Positions 8,161 to 15,474 are shown, counted from the stretch's first letter. The stretch: DNA of 16,636 bases from CAJQQY01 sp964352225 (GCA_964352225.1 CAYGRM010000125.1:1-16636), one strand, 5' to 3'. The notes: generated by a model not told the origin, from the sequence alone. Translations and numbers: made by a program.

Positions 8161-10292
8161 CTTAATAATTGATACGTAAACAAACTGCCCAAATACGCCA
8201 AGGCAGTCATAAATACAAACTGAATCATCGCCCATTTCCAACTCTTGGTTTCTCTTTTTACCACCGCCAAAGTACTCATGCATTGCATCGCAAAAACATA
8301 AAAAATTAATAACGATAAACTCGTCGCTCGATTATAAATGAGTTCTCCCGTGTCGGGACTTACCTCGGTCGCCATACGATCAATCACCGAAGTTTCTTCT
8401 GCATCACTTCCAATACTATAAATGGTAGCCATCGTTCCAACGAAAACTTCTCGAGCGGCAAAAGAGGTTATCAATGCGATTCCAATTTTCCAATCAAAAC
8501 CTAGCGGTCGAATGACTGGCTCAATAAATTTTCCAACAAGACCTGCGTAAGATGCTTCTATTTTTTTTGCAGCAATAAGATTTTCAGTTGCTGCTTCATC
8601 TAATTTTTTATCCAAGGCAACGGTTATTGCTTGCTGCTCTGCGATTTTCATTCCATCGCCAGGAGCAAAACTTGCCATCAACCAAAGCACTATCGAAATC
8701 ACAAAAATCACCTTTCCCGCCTCGATCACAAACGTCTTGGTTTTTTCATAAACGTTCAACAAAACATTCCTGACCATGGGCATTCGATACACCGGCATTT
8801 CCAACATCAAGTAACTAGTCTCTTCTGTTTTTAAGATTTTATTAAAAATCCAACCTGCTCCTAGCGCGGCTACAATCCCCAATAAATACAAGCCCATAAA
8901 GACCAATCCTTGCAGGTTAAAAATACCCCAATACTGATCGGCAGCCACTACAAACCCTACCAAAACTGCATAGACTGGTAACCTTGCCGAACAACTAATC
9001 AAAGGCGTCACCATAATCGTAATCAACCTTTCTTTCCAATTTGAAATGGTTCGAGTACTCATAATTGCGGGAATCGCACAAGCTCCTCCCGAAACCAAGG
9101 CCACGATACTTCGACCATTCAATCCAAATTTCCGCATCGAATGATCAAATAAATATACTGCCCTTGCCATGTAACCCGACTCTTCCAGAATTGAAATTAA
9201 AAAGAAAAGTATCGCGATCTGAGGGATAAAAATCAATACCCCACCAAGGCCTGCCAAAATTCCATCAGTCAATAAATCACGAAACATGCTTTCCCCTAAC
9301 AACACTTTTACGATTTCATCTAATTTTCCAAAACCTGCCTCAATCAAATCCATTGGATACCCTGCCCAACTAAAAATAGCTTGGAAAATTAACACCATCA
9401 AACCAAAAAATATCAAGGGGCCAAAAAAGCGATCAGTCACCACCTTATCTACTTTATCGCTAAAGGTTTCTTCACCCGTTTTTATTTTAGTTAAAGTCTG
9501 CTTCACAATTGGTCCAAATTTCTCGAACCGTTGCATCGTTTCTCGTACTTGATATTTTAATCCATCAAAGTCTGCCGAAACAATCGTTTTTATTCTAATT
9601 CTTTGGGCTGCAGTCAAAAAAGGTAACCAATCATGATGTTGAGCCCACAACCAAGCTTGATATTCTGAATTCAGTCCAAACTCCATTTGGAGTTCCTGAG
9701 CTATCTTTTTTTCCTCATCTGAAAAATTATATTTCAATTGATTTTTAGAAAAATCAAAATCTCCTAACAATACATTTACAATTTCCTTTTTAAAGTCTTC
9801 GATCCCATCTCCGGTTCTTCCACTAACTTGTACGATAGGCACATTAAATTTTTTGGAAATTAACTTCATATCAACCTCTAGCCCTGATTCTTGTGCGATA
9901 TCTGCCATATTTAAAACCAAAATCATTGGAATACCTAATTCCCGAATTTGACTAAATAATAATAGATGTTTTTCCAATTGAGTAATATCAGCCACATACA
10001 ATATCGCATCGTACTTTTCCCCTTCTTTCCAAGCATTCTCCAAAGCCTCGGGACGTGCAAAAGTCCCGACCACAATTCGTTCATCAATTGAAGTTGGATA
10101 AAAACTATATGTACCAGGAAAATCTACGAAATTAACTTTGATGTCGTCGGTAAGATTTACGACACCAGATTTTTTATCGACGGTAACGCCGTGGAAGTTT
10201 CCTACTTTTTGACGTAGGCCGGTGAGTTGATTGAAGAGGGAAGATTTGCCACAGTTAGGATTGCCAATCAGCGCAACTTTAAAATTTTGCAT
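8157..10292 (-). CDS. feoB: Ferrous iron transporter FeoB
   Basis: This 711-residue inner-membrane protein imports Fe(II). The N-terminal G domain shows G1 GNPNCGKS (10-17), G2 Thr37, G3 DFPG (57-60), G4 NMAD (128-131) and G5 SGRTG (157-161). A helical regulatory region follows (about 170-270). The membrane part starts near residue 287 and includes both gate motifs: GGACAIPAIMSTRT near 400 and FDWKIGIALITSFAAREVF near 600-620. The length is typical for a FeoB without a fused FeoA. It lies 12 bases downstream of feoA on the same strand, so both are probably co-transcribed. Its stop codon overlaps that of the convergent thioredoxin gene, leaving no room for a terminator between them. Confidence 0.97.
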   Translation of the reverse strand: MQNFKVALIGNPNCGKSSLFNQLTGLRQKVGNFHGVTVDKKSGVVNLTDDIKVNFVDFPGTYSFYPTSIDERIVVGTFARPEALENAWKEGEKYDAILYVADITQLEKHLLLFSQIRELGIPMILVLNMADIAQESGLEVDMKLISKKFNVPIVQVSGRTGDGIEDFKKEIVNVLLGDFDFSKNQLKYNFSDEEKKIAQELQMEFGLNSEYQAWLWAQHHDWLPFLTAAQRIRIKTIVSADFDGLKYQVRETMQRFEKFGPIVKQTLTKIKTGEETFSDKVDKVVTDRFFGPLIFFGLMVLIFQAIFSWAGYPMDLIEAGFGKLDEIVKVLLGESMFRDLLTDGILAGLGGVLIFIPQIAILFFLISILEESGYMARAVYLFDHSMRKFGLNGRSIVALVSGGACAIPAIMSTRTISNWKERLITIMVTPLISCSARLPVYAVLVGFVVAADQYWGIFNLQGLVFMGLYLLGIVAALGAGWIFNKILKTEETSYLMLEMPVYRMPMVRNVLLNVYEKTKTFVIEAGKVIFVISIVLWLMASFAPGDGMKIAEQQAITVALDKKLDEAATENLIAAKKIEASYAGLVGKFIEPVIRPLGFDWKIGIALITSFAAREVFVGTMATIYSIGSDAEETSVIDRMATEVSPDTGELIYNRATSLSLLIFYVFAMQCMSTLAVVKRETKSWKWAMIQFVFMTALAYLGSLFTYQLLS

Positions 10293-10304
10293 GAAAGGAT
10301 TTTA

Positions 10305-10532
10305 TTAATTCGCGACTTCTTCTAACAATATATTTGCAGCTTCGTTTTGTCTAACTGCCATTCCAAAACCATTCACTTTGATGAAAAAAGTTTTGCCAGC
10401 ACTTGCTTTTCGCACCAGCTCAACTAAGCTTCCAGGGAGCATTCCCATGGTCATTAATTTTCCACCCATTTGAGAATCAGCAAAATTTTGAACGATGCTT
10501 TTTTGTCCTATTTTTAATTCACTTAATTTCAT
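10305..10532 (-). CDS. feoA: FeoA, small SH3-like partner of FeoB
   Basis: This 75-residue cytoplasmic protein has the FeoA pattern: an MKLSELKIGQK start, then GGKLMTMGMLPGSLVEL (the conserved L..MGM.PG) and a closing VNGFGMAVRQNEAANILLE. FeoA domains have an SH3-like fold and are needed for FeoB-dependent Fe(II) uptake, probably by contacting FeoB. It is the first gene of the feoAB operon. A promoter candidate lies about 90-120 bases upstream, and no feoC gene is present. Confidence 0.95.
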   Translation of the reverse strand: MKLSELKIGQKSIVQNFADSQMGGKLMTMGMLPGSLVELVRKASAGKTFFIKVNGFGMAVRQNEAANILLEEVAN

Positions 10533-10623
10533 TATTCTGCATTTGTTGTAAAAACCCCAATGAATTCAAGGTTTTCGCCTTTAAAAAATCTCTTATTTGG
10601 ATTTAGTCAAAATAAATAATAGG

Positions 10624-10655
10624 CGAATATACATCACAATTTACATACTTTCAAA
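10624..10655 (-). promoter_or_regulatory. Bacteroidota-type promoter candidate for feoAB
   Basis: Minus-strand TTTG (10655-10652), a 20-base spacer and TATATTCG (10631-10624) match the Bacteroidota -33/-7 pattern TTTG, 17-23 bases, TAnnTTTG with one mismatch. The transcript would start near 10617, leaving a leader of about 85 bases before feoA. That leader contains a weak hairpin with AAAACC/GGTTTT arms at about 10552-10577. Confidence 0.5.
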
Positions 10656-10699
10656 GTGTTAAATAAGGTTTCTAAAAAATTACCTAAACATGACTTTCT

Positions 10700-10717
10700 A
10701 TACCTAATATTAGGTAT
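10700..10717. promoter_or_regulatory. Perfect 18-bp palindrome, candidate metalloregulator operator
   Basis: ATACCTAATATTAGGTAT reads the same on both strands. It sits in the 287-base region between the divergent feoA and 518-residue genes, about 45 bases upstream of the feo -33 candidate and about 100 bases upstream of the other gene. A third copy of its half-site, TACCTAA, lies at 10681-10687, exactly 20 bases (about two helical turns) from the half-site at 10701-10707. The TTAGGT/ACCTAA words recall the half-sites of DtxR/IdeR-family iron regulators, although their orientation is reversed. Fur-type boxes are not seen. Confidence 0.5.
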
Positions 10718-10819
10718 CAGAGAGTTTAAAAATTTTAATTCAACTTTTACCATTTACCTTTCCTATTTTTTTACCATATTTATTAAATATCTTTTCTTTT
10801 TAGTCCAAAATATCAACGC

Positions 10820-12376
10820 ATGAGTTTTATAGACCACCATAAATATGATTTTGACTTTTATGTTCAAGATGGAGTTTTAACGCCTGAACAAGTTGAAGAA
10901 TTACGCCCACTTTTCAATAGTGAAAGTCGATTGATTTCAACTTTGCAACAGATCATTTGTGATAGAGAATTGCATCAGCGGTACAACGAATATTTTAAAG
11001 ATGTGAGTACAAGAGGAAATTTAACGCTTGCTGAAACAGGAGTCGACGAAAAAATCGTGGAAGAAATTCAAAGAGAACAAACTTATCATCTGAACCTACT
11101 GCATGCCTCCAAAATTATTTCAGAAGCCGAAAGAGAGAGAATTCAATCTCACATTGATAGAAAAATTTTCAAAAAACTGCTCAACATTTTCATGTTGGCA
11201 AGAACTTATACAGATCGAAAAAAGGATTTTCAAAATTTGAAGAAACGAATGGAAAAATATTATGAAGAAAATTTATTGACTTCAGTTCCTTTAGTTTCAA
11301 GCCAAGTTTTAGATAGCTTTGATTTTGTCAAATATCATACTTACCATAAATATTTCGACCCAAAAGATTACCTCAATGAGCAAGGAGAAAAAAATGTAAT
11401 TGCATTGTTACAAGACATCATTTCTTTTCTTCCTGACAAAGAAAATTTTGGAAAAGTCTTCACAGAAATCCGAGAAGATGGACGAGAAATATATTATACC
11501 GCCTATAAAGATTTGATGATTACAATTATCTACAATGGGAAACCTATTTCTTTACGCACCCATATCAACTATAAAAATTTCGATGGAAATGTGAAATCTG
11601 ATTTTAGATCAGAAGATAATGTTTGGAAGTTTTCAGAAGCTGCAGATATTTTTAATAAAATTTATGGCAGTTTAGGGAAAGATGAGCGACTCTACATTGT
11701 TTCGGACAGACCCTATACTTATAATAATCCATCCAACGAAAATAGTAATTTTGCCATCATTCTCGGAAGTCAAAAACTTGGCAAACTCCCATGGATTTGT
11801 TCTAACCAAAGAGACCCAGAATATTTTAAAACCACCAAAAAAGAGATTAATAACTTAGTAGATACGATGGAAGAATCTGGTTTGCTACAAAAATATTCTC
11901 CAGAAGAAATTGAACATGGAAAACATTTGGGACACACCAATTTCATTTACTCAGCAGAAAGAATTTTTTGGTTTTTTGATTATTTCGTGATGGCCATTTG
12001 TCCTAGAGAAAATGATTCGTACCAATATTTTATGGAAAAGATACCTAAAATGGTTTACGGGAATGTGTTGTTACAAGATTGGTATGAGGAAATGGAAAAA
12101 GGAATTTTAGGCTTTACCTTGAATGGAAAAAAATATGAAACTGATCAATTATTAAAAAATCAATGTGATCCATTTTTTATTCTTTTTATCAATGAAGCAT
12201 TGCAAGATCAAGGGCTAGGTCAATTTTATAAATGGGAAAATGACTTTGACCCACATGAGCAATTTTCCATTATTTATTCGACTCCCGAAGTGATCGGCAA
12301 AGTTTTCAGGTGGGAAAATCCGCAACTGAAGTTCTCAGAATTGGAAGAGGAGAATATTAAATTTTGGAGATCATAA
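10820..12376 (+). CDS. Protein of unknown function, 518 residues
   Basis: I do not recognise this family. The protein has no signal peptide and no clear membrane segment, so it is probably cytoplasmic. Residues 1-155 are strongly charged and helix-like (for example LTPEQVEELRPLF and ISEAERERIQSHIDRK), followed by a mixed alpha/beta region (about 190-330) and an aromatic-rich C-terminal half containing HGKHLGHTNF near 374-383 and RIFWFFDYF near 390. No nucleotide-binding loop, zinc cluster or known catalytic triad could be picked out. It starts at ATG 10820 after an AT-rich leader, is divergent from feoAB and stands alone. Sharing a control region with feoAB could hint at iron-linked regulation, but that is only positional. 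The reading frame and composition support a real gene. Confidence 0.85.
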   Translation: MSFIDHHKYDFDFYVQDGVLTPEQVEELRPLFNSESRLISTLQQIICDRELHQRYNEYFKDVSTRGNLTLAETGVDEKIVEEIQREQTYHLNLLHASKIISEAERERIQSHIDRKIFKKLLNIFMLARTYTDRKKDFQNLKKRMEKYYEENLLTSVPLVSSQVLDSFDFVKYHTYHKYFDPKDYLNEQGEKNVIALLQDIISFLPDKENFGKVFTEIREDGREIYYTAYKDLMITIIYNGKPISLRTHINYKNFDGNVKSDFRSEDNVWKFSEAADIFNKIYGSLGKDERLYIVSDRPYTYNNPSNENSNFAIILGSQKLGKLPWICSNQRDPEYFKTTKKEINNLVDTMEESGLLQKYSPEEIEHGKHLGHTNFIYSAERIFWFFDYFVMAICPRENDSYQYFMEKIPKMVYGNVLLQDWYEEMEKGILGFTLNGKKYETDQLLKNQCDPFFILFINEALQDQGLGQFYKWENDFDPHEQFSIIYSTPEVIGKVFRWENPQLKFSELEEENIKFWRS

Positions 12377-12508
12377 TTGGGAATATCGATTTAAGAACAA
12401 GGATTTATAATTTGAGAAGTTTGACGATATTATTTGATTTTTTGCTATGAGTGATCTCGTCAAACTTCTCAAATCCTTGTCCGTAAATCGTTATTCGATA
12501 TTCCCAAT
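12376..12508. repeat. Long imperfect inverted repeat between convergent genes
   Basis: The outer arms ATTGGGAATATCGA (12376-12389) and TCGATATTCCCAAT (12495-12508) are perfect complements. The inner arms TTTGAGAAGTTTGACGA (12411-12427) and 12457-12473 are perfect over 17 bp. Between them ACAAGGATTT (12397-12406) pairs with AAATCCTTGT (12471-12480), with small insertions on each side. The loop is 12428-12456. The right arm contains the stop codon and last codons (IGNIE) of the cyclase gene. The left arm begins at the last base of the stop codon of the 518-residue gene. It probably ends transcription from both sides, although clean U-tracts are not obvious. Confidence 0.8.
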
Positions 12509-13261
12509 CATCGCTACTACCCTTGCAGGCGCAGCTGATGCCCCTTTTATTTTTAATGGAAAAACCGCCACCTTAAATCCCGAATAAGGCAAAGCATCCA
12601 AATTAGTCAACTGCTCCATATGACAATATTCCTTATCTCGCCCCACTAAATGCGCTTCCCAAAACAATTCAGAATTATTGGTCTCCTTGGCTTTTTTAAT
12701 CAAATAAGGCAATGGCAAATCCCAGCCCCAAGCATCGATTCCCATCACTTTAATTCCTTGATCGATAAGCCATTCGGTAGCTTCTGCACTCATACCTGTT
12801 CCTTTTTCAAAAAACGTTTTTGTTCCCATATGTTTGTCTCGTCCTGTTTTTATCAAAACAATCATCTTGGGTTTTAATTCCAGTTTTTCTTTTTCTAGAA
12901 AATCTTGCACATCTTTTTTTGAAATGGCATCGAAATCTTCTTTGTGTTTCATATCGATCACAATGCCTTCGCCAAAGCACCAATCTAGTGGCACTTCATC
13001 AATGGTCTTGGAAGGTTTTCCTTCACAAGTTGGACTGTAATGCCAAGGTGCATCGATGTGAGTCGTGGAGTGAACACCCATATTTTTTATGGTATCATCC
13101 GCCCAGCCAATAAAGTTTTTTGGAAAAAGTCGAAATGGTAAACCTAGATATCGAATCAACCACTTCGCCTTTCGATGTGCTTTGTGTTTGATTTTTACTT
13201 TCATAAAAAATGGATCGCCAGAGTTGTATTGGATGGTTTTCGAAAGATCGATGATTTTCAT
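12491..13261 (-). CDS. Cyclase/kynurenine-formamidase-family metal-dependent hydrolase
   Basis: This 256-residue cytoplasmic enzyme belongs to the family that includes bacterial kynurenine formamidase and other putative cyclases. The metal-binding signature H-x-x-T-H-x-D-x-P-x-H is present as HSTTHIDAPWH (His64, His68, Asp70, His74). A second conserved stretch, GIDAWGWDLP, lies near 173-182. The start MKIIDLSKTI is the usual beginning of the family. A longer reading frame would need a TTG at 13312 and would place the likely promoter inside the gene, so ATG 13261 is preferred. There are about 30 extra residues between the N-terminal strand and the metal motif compared with a minimal KynB. The substrate cannot be read from sequence, and no tryptophan pathway genes are adjacent. 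The last codons lie inside an inverted repeat. Confidence 0.88.
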   Translation of the reverse strand: MKIIDLSKTIQYNSGDPFFMKVKIKHKAHRKAKWLIRYLGLPFRLFPKNFIGWADDTIKNMGVHSTTHIDAPWHYSPTCEGKPSKTIDEVPLDWCFGEGIVIDMKHKEDFDAISKKDVQDFLEKEKLELKPKMIVLIKTGRDKHMGTKTFFEKGTGMSAEATEWLIDQGIKVMGIDAWGWDLPLPYLIKKAKETNNSELFWEAHLVGRDKEYCHMEQLTNLDALPYSGFKVAVFPLKIKGASAAPARVVAMIGNIE

Positions 13262-13286
13262 TTTGTGATTTTTTATTAGTAAGGAA

Positions 13287-13312
13287 CAAACATAAAAGGA
13301 AGTAGTAATCAA
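13287..13312 (-). promoter_or_regulatory. Promoter candidate for the cyclase gene
   Basis: Minus-strand TATGTTTG (13294-13287) is a perfect TAnnTTTG -7 element. A TTG lies 15 bases upstream (13312-13310), which is shorter than the usual 17-23. The transcript would begin near 13281, about 20 bases before ATG 13261. Confidence 0.4.
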
Positions 13313-13483
13313 TCTCCCGATGGCGTGAGCCTAATATCTTTAAGTTAAAGTATTGTTCACGAACGAGAGATGGTAAGCTATGTAGCTTTGACTTTAGTCG
13401 AAGGCAGCAAGCACGAACAAAACAAAATTCATTCGGCTAAAGCCAAATCTACGTTATTATCCATCCCCAGAACTCAGATTTTT
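13313..13483. repeat. Intergenic cluster of five small palindromes
   Basis: Between the cyclase and nuclease genes there are five short dyads: CTTTAAGTTAAAG (13338-13350), GTTCACGAAC (13355-13364), AAGCTATGTAGCTT (13375-13388), GACTTTAGTC (13390-13399) and GGCTAAAGCC (13435-13444). The last two also pair with each other: 13390-13402 against 13432-13444 matches at 11 of 13 positions, plus a G-U pair in RNA. Words like TTCGGCTAAAGCC recur between genes in some Bacteroidota genomes as I remember them, so this may be a decayed copy of a dispersed repeat. No gene is seen in the interval. Confidence 0.5.
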
Positions 13484-14017
13484 TCATTTCATAAATGTAC
13501 TATTTGATTTTAAAATATCCATCGGGTACAGTTGATTAATTGGCAGCACCGTTGCATTGGCTTTTACAAACTGAACACCTTTGACAACTTGTGATCCTTT
13601 TTCGATAAATTTTCCTTTTTCAAAAAATTCATCGCATGGAATACAACCTAAAATCCATCCTTTAGATTGGTCGTTCAGAATCCGAAGAAAAATGTAATAA
13701 TCTGCTCGTTGTTTGTGAATGCCATCCAAGTTGTGAGAATTAACCGTACACAAATAATGAGGATAAGGTTTGAACTTACAAGAGATCGTTTTGACCTCAA
13801 GTCGTTTTCCTTGATAGGTTAAATCGAAATTAAATTGGTCATCGAGAGTTTTGATTTTCAGAAAATCCATAACCATTTGTTCGCCAATATAACCGACAAT
13901 AGTTCTTTTCTTTTCGGAACCAAACTTACTCAAACCTCGGTTTTCATTGAAATGTAAATGTCTTGTTTTTTGATGTGCGATTGATCGCATCTCGGAGGTG
14001 ATAAGAATTTCTTGCAT
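13484..14017 (-). CDS. Putative type II restriction endonuclease of the PD-(D/E)XK fold
   Basis: This 177-residue protein has a recognisable PD-(D/E)XK core: Glu46 in a helix (GYIGEQMVMDFL), Asp65 on a strand (FDLTYQG), Glu74-x-Lys76 (RLEVKT) on the next strand, and a later QRADYYIFLRI strand (Gln103, Asp106). These would bind Mg2+ and cleave DNA. It is the second gene after a C5-cytosine methyltransferase on the same strand, separated by 113 bases, which is the usual layout of a type II restriction-modification pair. It is small but within the range of compact restriction enzymes. The recognition sequence is unknown, and I cannot assign it to a named enzyme family. Alternatives are a nicking or repair endonuclease. 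The start is ATG 14017. Confidence 0.7.
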   Translation of the reverse strand: MQEILITSEMRSIAHQKTRHLHFNENRGLSKFGSEKKRTIVGYIGEQMVMDFLKIKTLDDQFNFDLTYQGKRLEVKTISCKFKPYPHYLCTVNSHNLDGIHKQRADYYIFLRILNDQSKGWILGCIPCDEFFEKGKFIEKGSQVVKGVQFVKANATVLPINQLYPMDILKSNSTFMK

Positions 14018-14041
14018 AGTATGTTTTTTAAATTATAGAGT

Positions 14042-14148
14042 TTTTTGCCGCTGACTTTAAATGACTTTTAAAATGACTATCCGCTGTTTCAAGTAAAATT
14101 AAGTCTGTGAAAAGTCATAAAATAGTCAATTCAAGTCTGCGGCAAAAA
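14042..14148. repeat. Inverted repeat spanning the end of the methyltransferase gene and the gap before the nuclease
   Basis: TTTTTGCCGCTGACTT (14042-14057) and AAGTCTGCGGCAAAAA (14133-14148) are complementary at 15 of 16 positions. Inside them several TGACT/AGTCA words allow a longer imperfect stem. The right arm is the 3' coding end of the methyltransferase gene (codons for TFLPQT and most of the stop). In either direction the T-run comes before the stem and the A-run after it, so it is not a standard intrinsic terminator. It may shape mRNA processing or nuclease expression. Confidence 0.7.
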
Positions 14149-15300
14149 TGTTTTAATCGCTTTAGCGATTGCCTTCGCCAACAGGGGCGGAACAGCATTT
14201 CCCGTCTGCACTCGAGCCTGAACAATCCCACCTTTCACTTCAAAATCATCTGGAAAACTTTGAATTCGACAACGCTCCCGAATCGTCAAACCTCGATTAT
14301 CCATCGGATGCCCCAACTGAAATTGTGGCCGAATGCCTCCAGATACTTGAGTCGGACTCAACCCATCCCAGGCCAGTCGAATCCTTTGTTTGAACCTAGG
14401 ATACATTGGCGTTCCGGGTAGAGTCTTTTTGATTTTTTGGATAGTGGTAGCTGGATGGTTAGGTGCAACATGATTTGTAATTATATTGTTACATTTTTTC
14501 CTAGCCCATTTTTGATATGCTGAAAACGGAGATTTTTGGTAATCTGATTTCGATTCATTTTTTTCTAAGGAAGGCAAATCTCCAATTGCTTCTTTGATGG
14601 TAACATATTTATTTTTTGTCCCAGCTCCATGTGATTTTTTAATTTTTGAAAAATCAAATTCTTGACCTTGCACACCAATAAAAAAAAGTCGTTGCCGTTT
14701 TTGAGGAACGCCATAATCAGGGGCAAAAAGGAGTTGACTTTTCACAGTCATTTTTCCCGCATGACTTAATTCCTTTTCAATTCTTTCCACAAAATCCCCT
14801 GAACTTTTCATACCAGAAACATTCTCGACTACAATACATTTTGGTTGAAGTTTTTTTACAAACCGAATAAATTCTTGGTACAAAAAATTCCGATCATCTT
14901 GCTCATGGCGCTTCCGATTATTGAGAGAAAAACCTTGACAAGGAACTCCTGCAATCAAAACATCGACAGAATGTTCTCCAAGTATTTTTTGAATTTGAGC
15001 GGGTTTTATTTTTTTAATATCTCCTAAAATAGTGGAAGAGTTTGGATGGTTGTGCTGAAAAGTTTCGATAGAAGGTGCATGGATATCGCACCCCAATGCA
15101 ATGTGAAAACCAGCCATTTCAAAACCTAAAGAGGTGCCTCCACAACCACAAAATAGTTCGACAACGATTGGTTTTTTAGTGGGTATTTTTTTTCCTTTAT
15201 TTAATTGAGGTTGACCATTCCAATAAGATGAATTCTCTTCAACTTTTACATTTTTTTCCCAAACCAATTTTTTAGAAATATCTTCGTGGTGAATGGTCAT
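14131..15300 (-). CDS. DNA (cytosine-5-)-methyltransferase of a type II restriction-modification system
   Basis: This 389-residue enzyme transfers a methyl group from S-adenosylmethionine to C5 of cytosine in a specific DNA site. The family motifs appear in order: I VVELFCGCGGTSLGF (46-60), IV GVPCQGFS with catalytic Cys121, VI VENV (Glu159-Val161), VIII QKRQRLFFIG (200-209), IX RGLTIRERCRIQSFPDDF (336-353) and X GNAVPP (368-373). The target-recognition region is about 211-335, which is fairly short and suggests one target site. About 45 residues precede motif I. It is the first gene of a two-gene operon with the downstream nuclease and should protect host DNA from it. No controller (C) gene is visible. 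The target sequence cannot be inferred. Confidence 0.96.
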   Translation of the reverse strand: MTIHHEDISKKLVWEKNVKVEENSSYWNGQPQLNKGKKIPTKKPIVVELFCGCGGTSLGFEMAGFHIALGCDIHAPSIETFQHNHPNSSTILGDIKKIKPAQIQKILGEHSVDVLIAGVPCQGFSLNNRKRHEQDDRNFLYQEFIRFVKKLQPKCIVVENVSGMKSSGDFVERIEKELSHAGKMTVKSQLLFAPDYGVPQKRQRLFFIGVQGQEFDFSKIKKSHGAGTKNKYVTIKEAIGDLPSLEKNESKSDYQKSPFSAYQKWARKKCNNIITNHVAPNHPATTIQKIKKTLPGTPMYPRFKQRIRLAWDGLSPTQVSGGIRPQFQLGHPMDNRGLTIRERCRIQSFPDDFEVKGGIVQARVQTGNAVPPLLAKAIAKAIKTFLPQT

Positions 15301-15341
15301 TTTACAAAAAATTATTTTTTAAGAGTGATACTTTTATTATC

Positions 15342-15372
15342 CAAAACAACTAAAATTTGGGCAGAATACAAA
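15342..15372 (-). promoter_or_regulatory. Promoter candidate for the methyltransferase operon
   Basis: Minus-strand TTTG (15372-15369), a 19-base spacer and TTGTTTTG (15349-15342) match the Bacteroidota TTTG/TAnnTTTG pattern with one mismatch. The leader would be about 35 bases. Confidence 0.35.
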
Positions 15373-15379
15373 AGCTAAA

Positions 15380-15403
15380 AACATATTTAAATAACAATAT
15401 GTT
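15380..15403. promoter_or_regulatory. Dyad AACATATT-N8-AATATGTT, candidate operator
   Basis: Perfect 8-bp half-sites (15380-15387 and 15396-15403) are separated by 8 bases. The dyad lies 8 bases upstream of the methyltransferase -33 candidate and about 70 bases upstream of the divergent lipoprotein gene, so a dimeric regulator could act on either. The regulator is unknown. A small TGAGC/GCTCA hairpin (15410-15422) follows on the lipoprotein side. Confidence 0.4.
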
Positions 15404-15474
15404 CTAAAGTGAGCCTTGCTCAATCATTTTTATTTTTTCTAAAACATTTATTCTAATTTTACCATTAAAAAATT

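Noticed and set aside
9286..9552. Open frame antisense to feoB (88 codons)
   Set aside because: It lies opposite a strongly conserved membrane region of feoB and has no protein-like motif; similar antisense frames in the protease, cyclase and methyltransferase genes were dismissed for the same reason.
10552..10577. Riboswitch in the feoA leader
   Set aside because: The hairpin is weak (six A/T-rich pairs with a 13-base loop) and no known aptamer core is visible.
10533..10819. Fur box upstream of feoA
   Set aside because: No GATAATGAT-like inverted units were found; the only strong dyad is the ACCTAA/TTAGGT palindrome.
13262..13312. Longer start of the cyclase at TTG 13312
   Set aside because: The extra 17 residues are unlike the family, the start codon is TTG, and a perfect TAnnTTTG element lies inside the extension.
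14042..14148. Intrinsic terminator after the methyltransferase gene
   Set aside because: In both directions the T-run precedes the stem and the A-run follows it, the reverse of a working terminator.
14042..14148. MITE insertion with terminal inverted repeats
   Set aside because: No target-site duplication is visible at the flanks, and one arm is the natural coding end of the methyltransferase gene.
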